NCBI GenBank assembly: GCA_963422465.1
Contig: OY730171.1
Span: 4,298,202 to 4,362,201 of the forward strand
Length of the DNA stretch: 64,000 nucleotides
Direction of reading: 5' to 3'
Source: Lichina pygmaea
Lineage: Eukaryota; Ascomycota; Lichinomycetes; Lichinales; Lichinaceae
Shown here piece by piece: positions 1 through 11,949 of the stretch. The stretch's first letter is position 1. Each line of letters opens with the position of its first letter. Under the pieces are notes generated by a model. The model had not been told where the DNA came from. It saw only the letters and a list, made by a program, of their open reading frames with translations, and did no database searches. A program made the translations under genes and the position numbers.

Positions 1-282
1 GTGGCACTCGCTTCCGTCGGCTTGATGTACTGTACAAGGCAGAAAAGAGATGGTGAGATGCGAGAGTAGAGAGTACCGCAGAGAGAGGGGACCAAGCTGC
101 TGGACAAGGAAAGGGGAAAGGTAGGTTCGAGGAGAATGCTCCCGCGAGGATTTTCGGGAATGTTCAGCAAGCCGCCCGCTTTTGCTCTTTTTTTTAAGAA
201 AGAAAAAAAGGAAGAAAGGGAGAGGGTTGTGAAAGTGTAGTGTCACGCAGCTTTTTTGCTTCTTTGGAAGGTGGGAGAATAT

Positions 283-3200
283 TCAGTGTCGTGTGGTGGA
301 AAGGTTGAGGACTTTGGGTGGTCCGGAGTCTCGAGAGAGAATCCCAGAGGATGTGTCGCCCAGCTGTGTCGCGACTGGCGCAGTCCGCGCGATCGCCTTC
401 ACACTAGGCAGCCCACTTGGAGAAATCGTACCTAGATTTGTGGGTGACCCGATTAGCAAATGTTCTCCAGCTAGATGGAATAGCGCGATGGAAGAAGATG
501 GAAGCACCGAGTGCAAGCCAAATGCCGTGAAAAAAGACTTTACGTACCCATCTGCCAGCGACTCCCCCTCGACAAACCCGCCGGGGTCCGTCTCCGTGGC
601 CGTAGTGGCAGTGGAGAAGATACTGGACCGCTGGCTCGTCAGCCCGTCGCCGCTGCTAGCAAAGAAACCCGGTCCACTGGTCCGCCTAAAACCAAGGCTT
701 TCGCGCTGCCCGCCCATTCCGCCACCGGCGCTGATACCACCGGCGCTCGCAGGCGTAGGGCCGGGTGATGTGACGTTGCTGGGCGTGGTCGGAGTATGTT
801 TCTCGCGGAGCCTGGTGATCTCCCGAAGCCGGTTCCGCCAGCTCGAAACGTGCTCGCCGCCTTCCCGGTTGGCCCAGACCAAGCAGAAGACCGAGGCGTG
901 AAGGGCGATCTGTCGGACGAAGGCCGGTAGGCTCCTGCCCGACAGGACTTTGGTCTCCGCCGCCGGCGAGATCTGCGGGAAATCCGGTTGGCTCACGACC
1001 TGCACCTTGTAGAACCGCTGGTGGGGCTCCGTGACCACCGGCTCCGCAACGCGTGCGGTAGAAGCTCGGGCTTCAGGAGCGATGACAATGTTGACGTAGT
1101 TGAATTCGGACGGGAAGGTGTCGAAGCGAAATGGCAAGCCGGAGTTGTTAAAGATGATGTTGACAAAATCATTGCCAGTATGACGTTTCTTGTTCACGCA
1201 CCGCGGATCCCGCTCCTTGTCGGTCGGCATCATCACCGGAATGTGGAACACCATCTCGGTGACCCGGTCCCGCCAAGCAAAGGTAAACTCGCCGTCGCTG
1301 TCCATCTCGCGGTCGAGACCCTGCGTGTTGAAGCGTGCTCCCTTGAGCCGCGTCAGAATGCCCAGCTCGGTCAGGAATTCTGTGAAGTCGTTGCTGCCGT
1401 GCGTGTTTGCAAGGATCTCGGCTTCGTCGGTCTGGCCTTCGGCGACATAGATGACTCCGACCTTGTGACCGTCCACCGTCGAGTTGCGATCGAACATGCT
1501 GATGGCACGCTGGGTCGCGTCATCATCTGGCAGGGGGATAGATCGCATTGAAGCGGGTGTCCTCCACGACGACGAGGCCATCTGCAGCAGTATGTGGTTG
1601 GGCAGGACCGCCACCAGCGATGCCTCCTCATGAGCGTCCGTGATGGTGTTTGAGCTGATTGGGATCTGATGCAGAGGCCGTTGAGCGATCCGAGAAAGGT
1701 AGGTCCAATGTGTCGTTGCGGACTACGACGTCATCAGGTTAGCCTATATCCCAAAGAATGAACCAGCATTCCATTCTACCTACCGGCTGACGCTTAGTGA
1801 TCTGTGACTTGCCCGACCGCAGCGCAGTCTCGATGGTCACGATACTCATGCCGAGCAGCCACGACTTCTTCGCTATCGTCTCCTCGGCCGGGCCTGCAAA
1901 TCGAGGATCAGGCAGGGTCTCGTCGTGATCCGAGTAAGCGACTCGCTGCATCAGGTCGATGGTGACCAAGCTCTGCTCATCGATCACCTCTCGCCCGGTG
2001 GCGTCTGTCAGAACGAGGTTCTTGGTGATCCAGCTCGTATACTTTGGGCGGTCGACCAACTTCACCGACAGAAACCAGAACGTGATGACCTGGTAAGCCA
2101 GCGCATAGACGTACTGGGGCAGATCGTTCGCGGCGCTGGAGGTGAGACTAGCCTCGGCAGGCACCCCGGATTCCCGTCTGATACCGCTGGCAGGGTCCGG
2201 GCCGACGCTGGATCGGATCAATGCAGACTCCGCACCCTTCTCGCGTTGGTCGCGTACGTATTGTAGGTATCTGAAGGAGACGCCAAAGACGGTCCGATAA
2301 TCCTCTTCCCGAAAGTTGACGTACACCTCCGGCAGCCTCGCCAAGCCGGCTAGGAACTCGAGGATGTGGATCGCGATTTGCGATTGCGTGATCACCTGCG
2401 ACATCTTCTGCAAGATGCCGTTCAAGGATTTGCTGATCGACAGGGGGAGCTCGTGGCAGCAGACGGCGAGAGCATGGATGCAGTATCTCGTTGTCCGTTC
2501 GCCAGAGCCGATGCCTGCCAGGAACGTTCGAACAATCTCGTCCTGCTCGTTCTTGGAAAACGATTGATGGTAGGTCAGGAGAATCGCAAGCGCTTGGAAC
2601 AAGCAGGCCAAGATATCGGACTTCTTGATTCCGGCCGAAGCTGGTGGTTCACGAACGCTACCATTTCTCAGCTGCTCACAGAGCACGCTCCTCAACATCT
2701 GGATTTGTGGCACAGCTTCCATGAAGAGTGAGTGATTGGTGAGCTGCGAGGGCAAGTGTACAACAACATAGCTGTACACCTCCCAGTCATCCTCTTGCTG
2801 GAGGATCGATATCAGTGTCTCCAGCCAAAGCTTAATTTTTAGCGTAAGCCCAGTGTCCGTCCCTGATGCAGAGCTGGAGCTGCCACCACCGGTGGAACTT
2901 GAGCCAACGACATTTCCGATTCCGCGCGGAGCTTCATCTGGCTTGGCAAATTCCTCCTGATAGACCCAAAAGATACGGCGTCTGGAGGATCGAAGAGTGG
3001 ACCCGCTTGACCGGCTTGTGGTGGAGCTTCCCGTAGGCTGCGGAGCAAAAGGCGGGCTCTTGCTCGATGGATTTATCATCCTGGGCTCTTGCCTGGACTG
3101 CCGGCTTCGAGGGCAGTCCTGAGTTCCTTTTGAATTGTCTCGAAACTCAGCCGTGCGTCCGAGAGCGGCCGCGAGACACTCGGAGTCGAATACCGGGGCA

Positions 3201-5017
3201 AGATATATCGCGTTGGCGGCGTCGCTTCGAAGGCGGAAAAGCAACTGGAGCGCAGCAATGCGAGTGGGACTATCGCTCTGACGTGAATGCGCCGCTCGTA
3301 AGACGTGGAAGAAGCCCTCCTTGACCTTCAGCGCAGATGAGTCCAAGGCTCGTATGAATATAGAGGTGAGAGTGGCTACCGCAGCTTCCGAGGCGAGGGG
3401 GCCGGCGTATGAAGCATGCGGCGCAGGACCGGATCCGACTGGGTCTGTCTCCGCGGAAGGGATCGTCGAGTTCGGCGAGAACTCAGGCGATATACACCTT
3501 GCCAGCGCCCCTATCGCAAGATCGGACGCCTGCTTGTCCGGGTGGTCCGCAACTTTCAAAGCAAAGGCTTTGAGACTCTCCAGAACCTGTCCATCTGTTT
3601 CGTCTTGGAAATGTGCCAATATAGGGTTTACGAACTGGCAGGTCAGAGCTGGCGAGAGATGAGGCTCGACCAGATCGTACACCCTAGACATTTCCTCCAA
3701 AACCTGCATGCGAACGGAGACTGGTCGGGCCTGGTCTGCCATGAAGCACTTGATCAGATGCTTCGAATCCGCCAGCCATCCAGGGCTAGACGGGTAGCAG
3801 AGATGCTCGTCCACGTAGAACTTGACGAGCAGCTCCGCGGTCGTATTAGGCAAGCGATGAGAAACGACCAAGAAGAAGTCCATCAGCGTCTGCCTGTGAC
3901 TAAAGTTGCTACGCAAGCAGCAATCCTCCAGAACAAGCACGATCTTGTTGAGACATTCAGCGCTCTTGGATGCGGTCTCTCGAGTCTTCGGATCATTATC
4001 CGCGCTGCCGCTCGACGTCGCCTTCATTTTCTCCGTGGTCTTCTGCGAACATTCGGCGAGGACGTTGGCTAGGATGGACCAGCTGTCCTCTTGGTCGAGC
4101 GCGCCCGTGAAGCTGGTCTCGCGTAGCAGATTGAGAATGGTCTCCAGGATTTCTAGCTCCAACCTTGCGCTGTTGGCGGCCAATACCAGTTGCAGGGCAC
4201 TCAGTAACGCCGTCGTTGAGAAGGTTGCCAACCCATGTGCCCCGTTCGCTTGCCACAACCGTTTGAGAAGAATAAATGCGCCGCGGAGAGTATTTGTGTT
4301 TCGGTCGCAGTGGCCTGACGGTGATCGGAGGATGTCCAGCAAAGCCGTCACCGTGTTCTGCGCCGAGTGGGATTTGCACAGGTTGTTGATCGTACTCCAC
4401 ACCGGCTCGGATAGGTCTTTCAAAGTGCCGTAGGCGCCGCAGAGCACATCGAGACACCGTTCCAGCATAGGCCGAGGTATGTCCCCATACGTGACCAAGG
4501 CGTCCACCATCTGCACCGAGTTCTTGATATCTGAGCTGGCCGTTGTCTTCTTGCATATGTACAAGAGCTGCTCCAGCAGCGTGCAGACGTCTTGCTCTCG
4601 AAATGCATTGAAGTTGAAGCGGAGGAGGTTGGTCGTGTACTCGTAAACATGGTTCAGGCAGAGTTCTTCCTTGGGTAGCTCGTGCGCCTTGGCCCCTCTC
4701 TCCCTCTCCTTGCCCTTCTTCCGAATCGCGGACGAAGTTCTGAACCAATAATTCAGCCACCTAGCCACGAGAGGCAAGATATCCGACTCAAACGTGGCAA
4801 CGTCTTTCCCGTCTTTGGTCAACTCCGCCAGGGCGACGATATGGACAAGGAACTGGTCGGCTGGAAAGGGAGACGTGATGGTCTCAAACAGATGACGCCG
4901 TTCGAGAGCTGTCAATCCTGGTCGATATATCTTCGTCCTGATCGAATCCAAGTCCAGCCCCGGCTCGACCGAAGGCTCGCCGCGTATGAGCTCCTTTGCC
5001 GATGACCAGAGGGCCAT
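283..5017 (-). CDS. TSC2: Tuberin (TSC2), Rheb GTPase-activating protein
   Basis: Tuberin is the catalytic half of the TSC1-TSC2 complex, which stimulates GTP hydrolysis on Rheb and so restrains TORC1 at the lysosome/vacuole. Two exons fit: 5017-1784 and 1722-283, with a 61-nt GT-AG intron (1723-1783). The junction joins KRQP to SATTHWTYLSRIAQRPL, typical of the stretch just before the GAP domain, and the product is 1557 aa. The first ~450 residues are the helical tuberin N-terminal domain and the middle is alpha-solenoid. The Rap-GAP domain near residues 1110-1320 has GVIYVAEGQ and HTGNDFVNIIFNNSG; the Asn of NDFV corresponds to the family's catalytic Asn thumb (family knowledge). A Ser/Gly/Thr-rich linker and a conserved-looking tail follow. 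The gene is divergent from CSE1 across about 620 bp. TSC1 and Rheb are not in the window. Confidence 0.95.
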
Positions 5018-5636
5018 CTCGGCCTTTCACGGAGGCGTCCTCGCGAACAGAGCAGAGATTTTCCTCTGCCTCCACTTTCTGCGGGAGGGGTTAAATCGAT
5101 CGTAGACATTCATGAGGGTGAATCTGCTGGATCTAAAGGTTTAAGCAACGCCGTCAGTACACTCGACATGGATGACCCGATCTGGATTCTTACGCAGCGG
5201 TGCGGATAACCCATCGGAGCTTCGGAGTAACTTATAATCCGGTGCGTCATCGCAGTTTCGGTTTTTGGAGCTTGGGGTTCAATTTCTTCTTTCGGATTAG
5301 CGCTGAACTCTCTACGGCGGTGCGCGTTTCATACCGGAGCCGCATGTCGTTTCAATCGTGATACCCTCGTACCTGGTACTGGTAGGTATCCTTGTTCTCG
5401 AAATACAGACACCTCCGTGCAAACCTGGCGGTCTATCGTGTATCGTTGCAACTCGTTACTTGCTGTACGTTCTGCTGTACGAGTATTCACGTAGTACCAG
5501 TAATGCGGTGATTCAACTTTCAAAGCCGACCAAGTTCCTCCTTCTCAAATTGCTGAACCAAGGCAGCCACTGCACGAGAAACAGCGAGCCGCTGGGCTGG
5601 TGAAGCTTCAACGGTCAATATCCACCCGTTGCCAAC
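5018..5636. promoter_or_regulatory. Divergent intergenic region between TSC2 and CSE1
   Basis: This 619-bp gap separates two head-to-head starts and must hold both promoters. I see no clear TATA box, tRNA or conserved ORF. GGTACTGGTAGG- and GTAC-type words occur near 5390-5500, as in many other gaps of this window. Confidence 0.5.
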
Positions 5637-8600
5637 ATGACGGCGGATCCAAGAGCCATAGCTGATCTACTGGACGGGACCTTCGATCCGCAGCGAAATA
5701 AAGAAGGTGAGCTGTTCTCCACAGAGACTGCTTTCCCACGTGTCTAATTACTCAACTGGAGCTGGTGCTGATTGTCGGCAGCGGAGATCGCTTTGCGGAG
5801 GGCGGAGAGGTCGACCCAGTTCTCTCTGATACTCCTCCAGATAGCAAGTGACGGTTCCTACTCGTATGCCACCCGCCTAGCGGGCGCTCTCTGCTTCAAA
5901 AACTACATCAAACGCAACTGGGTCGTGAGTGCCTCTCTTCCAGCGCCATCTGGTGGTCTGATCGCGTGCGTTTTTAACACGCATGGCCAGGACGAAGATG
6001 GGAACCACAAGCTTCCTCCGGACGAGGTGGCTGCGGTCAAGCAAGAGATTGTTGGGATAATGATCTCAGTCCCCTCAAAGATCCAGTCGCAGCTTGGAGA
6101 CGCAATCAGCCTGATTGCGGAGAGTGACTTCTGGAGGCGCTGGGATACCCTCATTGATGTGAGAATCTTCGCCCAATTGGAAGGCCACCTTGACGCCTAA
6201 AGAAAATTGACCCTCTCTCCAGGATCTGGTGGCGCGGCTGACGCTTGACAACGCGGTTGTCAACAACGGCGTTCTGCAAGTTGCACACTCGATATTCAAG
6301 CGTTGGCGGCCTTTGTATCGGTCGGACGAGCTATTCACGGAGATCAACCATGTCCTAACCAAGTTTGGACTGCCTTTCCTGACGCTTTTCGAGGTAGACA
6401 CCCTTCGCAGCAGCGCCGGACTGTCAGCAACCTGACGGGGAGATAGAGTACGGATCGGATGATCGAAGAGAATAAGGACAACAGGGATGGCCTCCAGGCC
6501 GCATTCGGAACACTCATCCTTCTCGTCAAGCTCTTCTATGATCTCTCATGTCAGGATCTGCCACCCATCTTTGAGGATCACCTTCAGGCCATCACCAAAC
6601 TCCTGCAGAAATATCTCGATTATGACAATCCGCTGCTTCGGACCACGGACGACGCAGAACCGGGCCCTCTAGAGTTCGTAAAAGCGGGCATCTGCGAGGT
6701 CCTAACCCTCTACGCCCAGAAATTCGAAGAGGAGTTTGGCCAATTTCTCGGGGAATTCATTGCGAGCGTTTGGAACGTGCTCACGACCACCGGCGCGGAA
6801 GCGAAGTACGACATCCTCGTCAGCAAGGCGCTACAGTTCCTGACGACCGTTGCCCGTATCCGCCAACATGCGGAAAAATTCAACAATGACGGTGTGCTAG
6901 GACACGTGGTCGATAACGTCATTTTGCCCAACGTCAGCCTGCGGGACGCTGATATTGAAATGCTCGAAGATGAGCCAATCGAGTTCATCCGAAGGGACCT
7001 CGAGGGCTCCGACGCCGACACGCGACGCCGAGCGGCCACGGACTTCCTTCGGCAGCTCTTGGAACACTTCGAGAAGCTTGTCACCCAGGTAGTGATGGTC
7101 TACGTCGATCGATACATCTCGCAGTACAGGAAGGACCCCGCGAGAAACTGGAGATCAAAAGACACGGCCGTGTATCTCTTCTGCGCGATTGCGGCAAAGG
7201 GGGTGGTGACAGCTAGCCGGGGGGTGAAGGGCACAAATTCGCTCGTCAACATCATCGAGTTCTTCGAAGCGTACGTGGCCGAGGACTTGGTCAAGGAACA
7301 GGGTGGAGAGTATCTGCCAACCGTGGATGCCATCAAATATCTCTACGTCTTCCGAAGCCAGATGACAAAGGCGCAGTTACAGGTTTCCTTGCCTCTGCTG
7401 ATGAAGCATCTATCGACCACGAACTACGTCGTGCACACATACGCCGCCATCGCGATCGAGCGTATATTATTTCTCAGCGACGGGCTGGGAAAGCCAATGT
7501 TCACGAAGGAAGACGTGCTGCCGATGGGGAAGGATATGCTCGGGCAGCTATTCAGACTGATCCAGGAGCAGGGCGCGCCAGAGAAGGTCCAAGAAAACGA
7601 GTTTCTGATGCGTTGCGTCATGCGCATCCTGATCGTCGTAAGAGACGGTGTACTGCCGATGGCAGATACGGTCCTCAACCAACTCAACAGCATCACGGGG
7701 ACAATCAGCCGTAACCCGAGCAATCCGCGTTTCTACTACTACCACTTTGAAGCTCTTGGAGCAGTCATCAGGTGGGGGTCTCCTCGCCGCATACGCCGAA
7801 TTGGAGCTGATGTGTTCTGTCCAGATTTGTTGGCCCTTCGCAGCCCGAGAAGATCGATAATATCCTGTACCCGCAGTTTGCTGCGGTTCTTCAGGACGAT
7901 GTTCAGGGTATGCAGTGTACGAAGAGGCCTCAATGACGCAGAGGACAGCTAACAGGAACGATCTAGAGTTCATCCCATACGTTTTCCAGCTCTTCGCGGC
8001 AATCCTCGAAACGAACCCGTCGGGCGCTCTAACGGAGCGTCACCAGTCCTTGATTCCGCCTATCCTCATGCCAGCCCTCTGGGAATCGAAGGGGAACATC
8101 CCGGCTCTCGTGCGACTGCTGTCGGCAGTCATCGCTCGCGGGCCTAGCTACCTCGTCGCCAACAGTCAAGTGGAGCCCGTCCTCGGCATCTTCCAAAAGC
8201 TCATCTCGACCAAGGCAAACGAGAGCCATGCCTTTGATGTCATCGAAGCTGTCATCACCCATATCCCTGTGTAAGTGTTGGGAGTATGCAGACCGCGACG
8301 GGCTTCTCGTGCTGATACACATGCAGCTCCGCTCTGCAGCCGTACTTCGTCCCGATGCTCAATATGATGCTGATGCGCTTGCACAAGTCGCGGACGGAGA
8401 CTTTTGCGGTGCGGTTCGTCCGCTTCTACCATTTCATGTCCGCTCGAGACAAGCAAGGGCTTGGTGCCGACTTTGTCATCCATGCCGTGGATCAGGTTCA
8501 GGAAGGGTAGGTCGAGCGTCGATGGGTTCACTTTCGTCGATCGGGGCCGCTGACAGCTGGGCTGAAGGGTCTTCGCGCCGCTCTACACATCCGTCATTCT

Positions 8601-9136
8601 GCCCGAGTCCCAGAAGCTCGCCAGACCGGCGGACCGCAAGATGGCCGTCATATCCTTTTGCAAGACCCTGGCCGACTCGGCCGCTTTCTCGGAGAAGTAC
8701 AAAAAGGGCTGGGCCTACACGTGCGACACGATGCTCAAGCTCCTCGAAACCCCACCCGTTCCTCTCACGGCGGCGGACGACATCCAGGAGCAGGACGTCG
8801 ACGATCTCAGCTTTGGGATCGGCTTCACGGCGCTCAGCACCTGTCGAAGACCGCCGCAGGATCCATGGCCGGAGATTACAGACCCGAAGAGGTGGGTCGG
8901 CGAGACGTTGAAGGAAGCCAACGTGAGGCACGGGAGTAAGGTGAGTGCACACGGCCGATTCTCTTGCGTTCTCCAAACTTTGCTCTCGTTCCTTTTGACA
9001 GTGTCTTGAACGAACATCCTGCTCTCGGATAAAAGACTAAAGAGGATATCGGGCGACAATGTAGATCCAAGGATACATGCAAGAACGGCTCTCGGACGAA
9101 GCTCGATCGGTGTTGCTGTCCTACATGCAAACTTAG
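5637..9136 (+). CDS. CSE1: Exportin-2 / CAS, importin-alpha re-exporter
   Basis: CSE1 is the karyopherin-beta that, with Ran-GTP, carries importin-alpha back from nucleus to cytoplasm. Ten exons can be placed: 5637-5706, 5782-5924, 5991-6158, 6223-6393, 6447-7771, 7825-7907, 7967-8270, 8327-8506, 8568-8940 and 9065-9136. All phases close and give 962 aa, matching the family's ~960. The N-terminal importin-beta domain (about residues 20-95) reads RLAGALCFKNYIKRNW. HEAT repeats fill the rest, including FYYYHFEALGAVIR and the CAS C-terminal domain. The small last exon ends ARSVLLSYMQT. An earlier in-frame acceptor near 9001 would give a different short tail; I prefer 9065 because the resulting end resembles the family. 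The gene converges on the tubby-like gene at 9934. Confidence 0.96.
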
Positions 9137-9933
9137 ACAAGAAAGGTCCCTCAGACGGACACCCGTCTTCCCCTTCTCCTCATCTCTCCATCTCTCTCTC
9201 ACACAAACCCCCCGACCCCCACCCCCAAAAAACCCCCCAAATCGAAGAACCAAAACGTCCACAAACCCCTGGGTACAGTTCCGTCCTACCGTTAGATACT
9301 CAATCACGATGATCGTCATCATCATCGCCATCGTCAAAAGTATCACTGTTCCACAAAGAAGACATGGTTGTCTGCTTTGCTGAAAACCCCTTCCAATCTA
9401 GATCTTCAATCTTCCTTCCTTTCTGGCTTTTTTGTCTTTCTCTTCTTTCCAGCCGTCCTTGCTCAAGTGTCCTTGGCTAAAGAGTTTGTCGTAGGATGGA
9501 TACTCTATTCTATTGGTGGTGATGGGCTGGATATGGAATGGTTGAGATGAGAGGAAGGATGACTATCGAGAGATGGGAATGGAAAGAGAAGCTGCCCCGT
9601 CGTTACGTGATCGTCGTGAGATTTTGAGTACGGTCAAATGAGATGGATATGATGTGAGTTTCACGAAAGGACAAGATGTTATGAAGACAAGTTGACAAAG
9701 ATGAGATGCAAATAGGTTCTAGAGTACGGAAGTACCTTTGCTGCAGTCTACAGGTATTCGCTGGTCCGTGATGGTAGAGATACAGTACGTCAGATGCCGC
9801 TCTGTACCGCCTCCATTGCTGGAGCTAAAAGGCAATGGCCTGCTCTGAGCGGGGAGAAGATGATGATCATTGATGCCCTCCCAGACCCGAGAGCTATATG
9901 GCCCCCTATCTAGCTGACTAACACTACTACTGA
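9137..9933. other. Intergenic, convergent 3' flanks
   Basis: No gene is supported. The stretch contains C-rich and A-rich runs (9205-9245), GA-rich sequence, and at about 9805-9925 a segment that recurs near 23630-23720 (AAGGCAATGGCCTGCTCTG, then CTGACTAACACT). It is likely the 3' untranslated region of CSE1 and of the minus-strand gene at 9934. Confidence 0.5.
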
Positions 9934-10719
9934 CTAATCCTCGCTGGTCGCTGGCACTACAGTCGCAACATCACCCGCAACACCCATGGTCGCCTTTCTG
10001 TTCTCCTTGATCCTCCTCATGGTATCCCACGCGGTCAAAAGACAGACGAGGTCGTCGACCTTGCTGGCGTCCAAGATGACGGTGGCGCCGGTCGACGTCG
10101 ACAGGCCCTGGACGCCATGAGCGCAGACGACGTCGTCAGCAGCCTGGCCGGCTCCGCCGCCACCGCCACCGCCACCGCCACCGCCACCGCCACCGCCTTT
10201 GCCGCCTTTGCAGAGGGTGAAGCGTTTGGAATGCCAGCGCGAGTCCATCTCCCACCGATACGGAGTGGAATCGACGAAAAAGGACGTGCTGCGCGAGAAG
10301 AAGGATCGCGGCGTCACGATCACGGGTGGGCGCTGCTGTCTCGTCGGCGGCGGCGTCTGCGACGGGCCCCCGCGGAAGGTGATCTTCGTGCTGCCGTACC
10401 ACGCTGGGACCTTGATGTCGGCGAAGGCGCGTGCGGCCGCCGACGACGACACGACGAAGCGCGTCAACCAGAGGTTCTCGGTCTTCATCGTAAGGTACAG
10501 CGTCGGCGACGCTCTCTTGCAGATGTCCTTGGTCTCCTTGTGCAGCGCGTCTAGAAGACGGCCGTCGTCGGTGAGCACGCTCACGTCCCGACCGAGCTGC
10601 GGGCTGACGTGCGCCGTGACGTCGACGATGTCGATCGTCGAGCTCCTCATGTTATGCGTCGATATGTGGAAGATGCGCGTCGTCGGGGGGGGGCTCCTCA
10701 TCGCCTCCTGTGCATACAT
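9934..10719 (-). CDS. Tubby-like / DUF6593-type protein (tentative)
   Basis: A single open frame of 261 aa. After an N-terminal stretch it reads as a beta-rich domain: TLYLTMKTENLWLTRFVV, then ADIKVPAWYGSTKITFRGG, then PYRWEMDSRWHSKRFTL. This order (strand with a Leu-rich start, A-I-x-W-like turn, ITF-G, then Y-W and a closing strand) resembles the small tubby/LURP-one-like domains common in basidiomycetes as DUF6593; the match is by eye only. A run of about 15 Gly, encoded by a GCC/ACC microsatellite at 10157-10203, interrupts the region after the core and probably forms a disordered loop. Such proteins may bind lipids or membranes, but no function is established here. It converges with CSE1. 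The start codon is uncertain. Confidence 0.5.
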   Translation of the reverse strand: MYAQEAMRSPPPTTRIFHISTHNMRSSTIDIVDVTAHVSPQLGRDVSVLTDDGRLLDALHKETKDICKRASPTLYLTMKTENLWLTRFVVSSSAAARAFADIKVPAWYGSTKITFRGGPSQTPPPTRQQRPPVIVTPRSFFSRSTSFFVDSTPYRWEMDSRWHSKRFTLCKGGKGGGGGGGGGGGGGGGAGQAADDVVCAHGVQGLSTSTGATVILDASKVDDLVCLLTAWDTMRRIKENRKATMGVAGDVATVVPATSED

Positions 10720-11949
10720 TGCGGCAGGTCGGTGTCTGGGCTATCTGGTCGGAGACTTGGACACGACGGCGTCCGGACGGCTACCGCATGATAAAAACAC
10801 GCTCGATGTCCCTGGTCCCACCAGGACCTGGGCAGTGAGCGGTCAGCGTCATCCATACTTGGCCCAGCCTGTTTGATACGGTACTAGTGCTGACCCTGCC
10901 AAAGCCCGAGTGTCCGGTACCAGTAGTGATGATCAGCCACGTTACATGGACCGTGTCACTGCGTGTCAAGGCGTACGCGTTGACGTCGGCGTCGGCGTAA
11001 GCGTACCCGTACTGGCAGCCGCAGGGCTGTGTCACATTGTGTCTCGGTGGAACGGTGTCAGAGAGAGGGGCTCGTCTCGAAGACCTTCCAGACGCAGGGT
11101 ACTTTGCTGTCCGCGGCTTCACTGTCGTCTGGTGCGGTCTATAGGGTTCGTACCTTGTACGTACGTACATAAGTAGATAATTATGGCGATACCTCATCCT
11201 CCGTCCAGCGCTCTCTGAGCTCCAGGGGCATTACCGTCGGGAACGCAGCCATGCCAGCCTTACAGAAAGCAACGGATCCTGACTATGGTACGTAATCAAT
11301 CGAGTACTCGTACGTATGTACGTAACGTACCGGCATGGTAGTATAAAGAACCTCAAGCTGCCCGGCTACTTTTGTAGTCCTGCGTGTTGTGCGAAGCTTG
11401 TCTTAATTACTCACCTTCACGTTGGTAGAGGTGCATGCCGTACGTATGTACGTACGTACGATGCACGGAGAATGTCACTACTTATGCAGCTACACAATCT
11501 CGGCCCAAGATCTACTGAGTACCGGTACCTACGTACACTGTAGTACGGAGTACAGGAGTACGTACTCGTAAACCAGACATCAACGTCGGACGTCAGACGT
11601 CCGGAAGCCGGAGCATGTCATCAAAGCCAAGCAGTGGCGCGACCGGCAAGCGCCTTGAATGACGAGTGGCACGCATTGGCGCGCTGAATCAACTAGGTAG
11701 CCGCGGCGCCGTAGCCTGGAGAAAGAGCTGATTTATCAGCCGGTGTAGATACAGACTCTTACATACGGTACCGTACATAGCACAACATCCTGTCCTGTCG
11801 TGACCTGTCCTTTCCGGTACTGTTCCGTCGGCATCACCAACACCAACATCGTCACCTACACTGTCACCAGCATCATCACCAACACCATCATCAACACGGA
11901 ACAGTGCATTCCCCCAACCCTCCAACCCCCTAACAACAACAACAAAACT
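10720..11949. other. Intergenic with GTAC-rich clusters
   Basis: No protein is supported. The stretch is dense in GTAC/TACGTA palindromic words (11155-11175, 11283-11332, 11440-11462, 11520-11572). The end (11830-11945) is CAACAC-rich and probably forms the 5' leader of the aminotransferase gene. Confidence 0.45.
11283..11575. repeat. GTAC/TACGTA palindromic word cluster
   Basis: The tetranucleotides GTAC and TACG recur many times in short degenerate arrays (for example CGTACGTATGTACGTAACG). Similar clusters lie near 18820-18905, 24525-24555, 28710-28735 and 63860-63930, always outside exons. Confidence 0.7.
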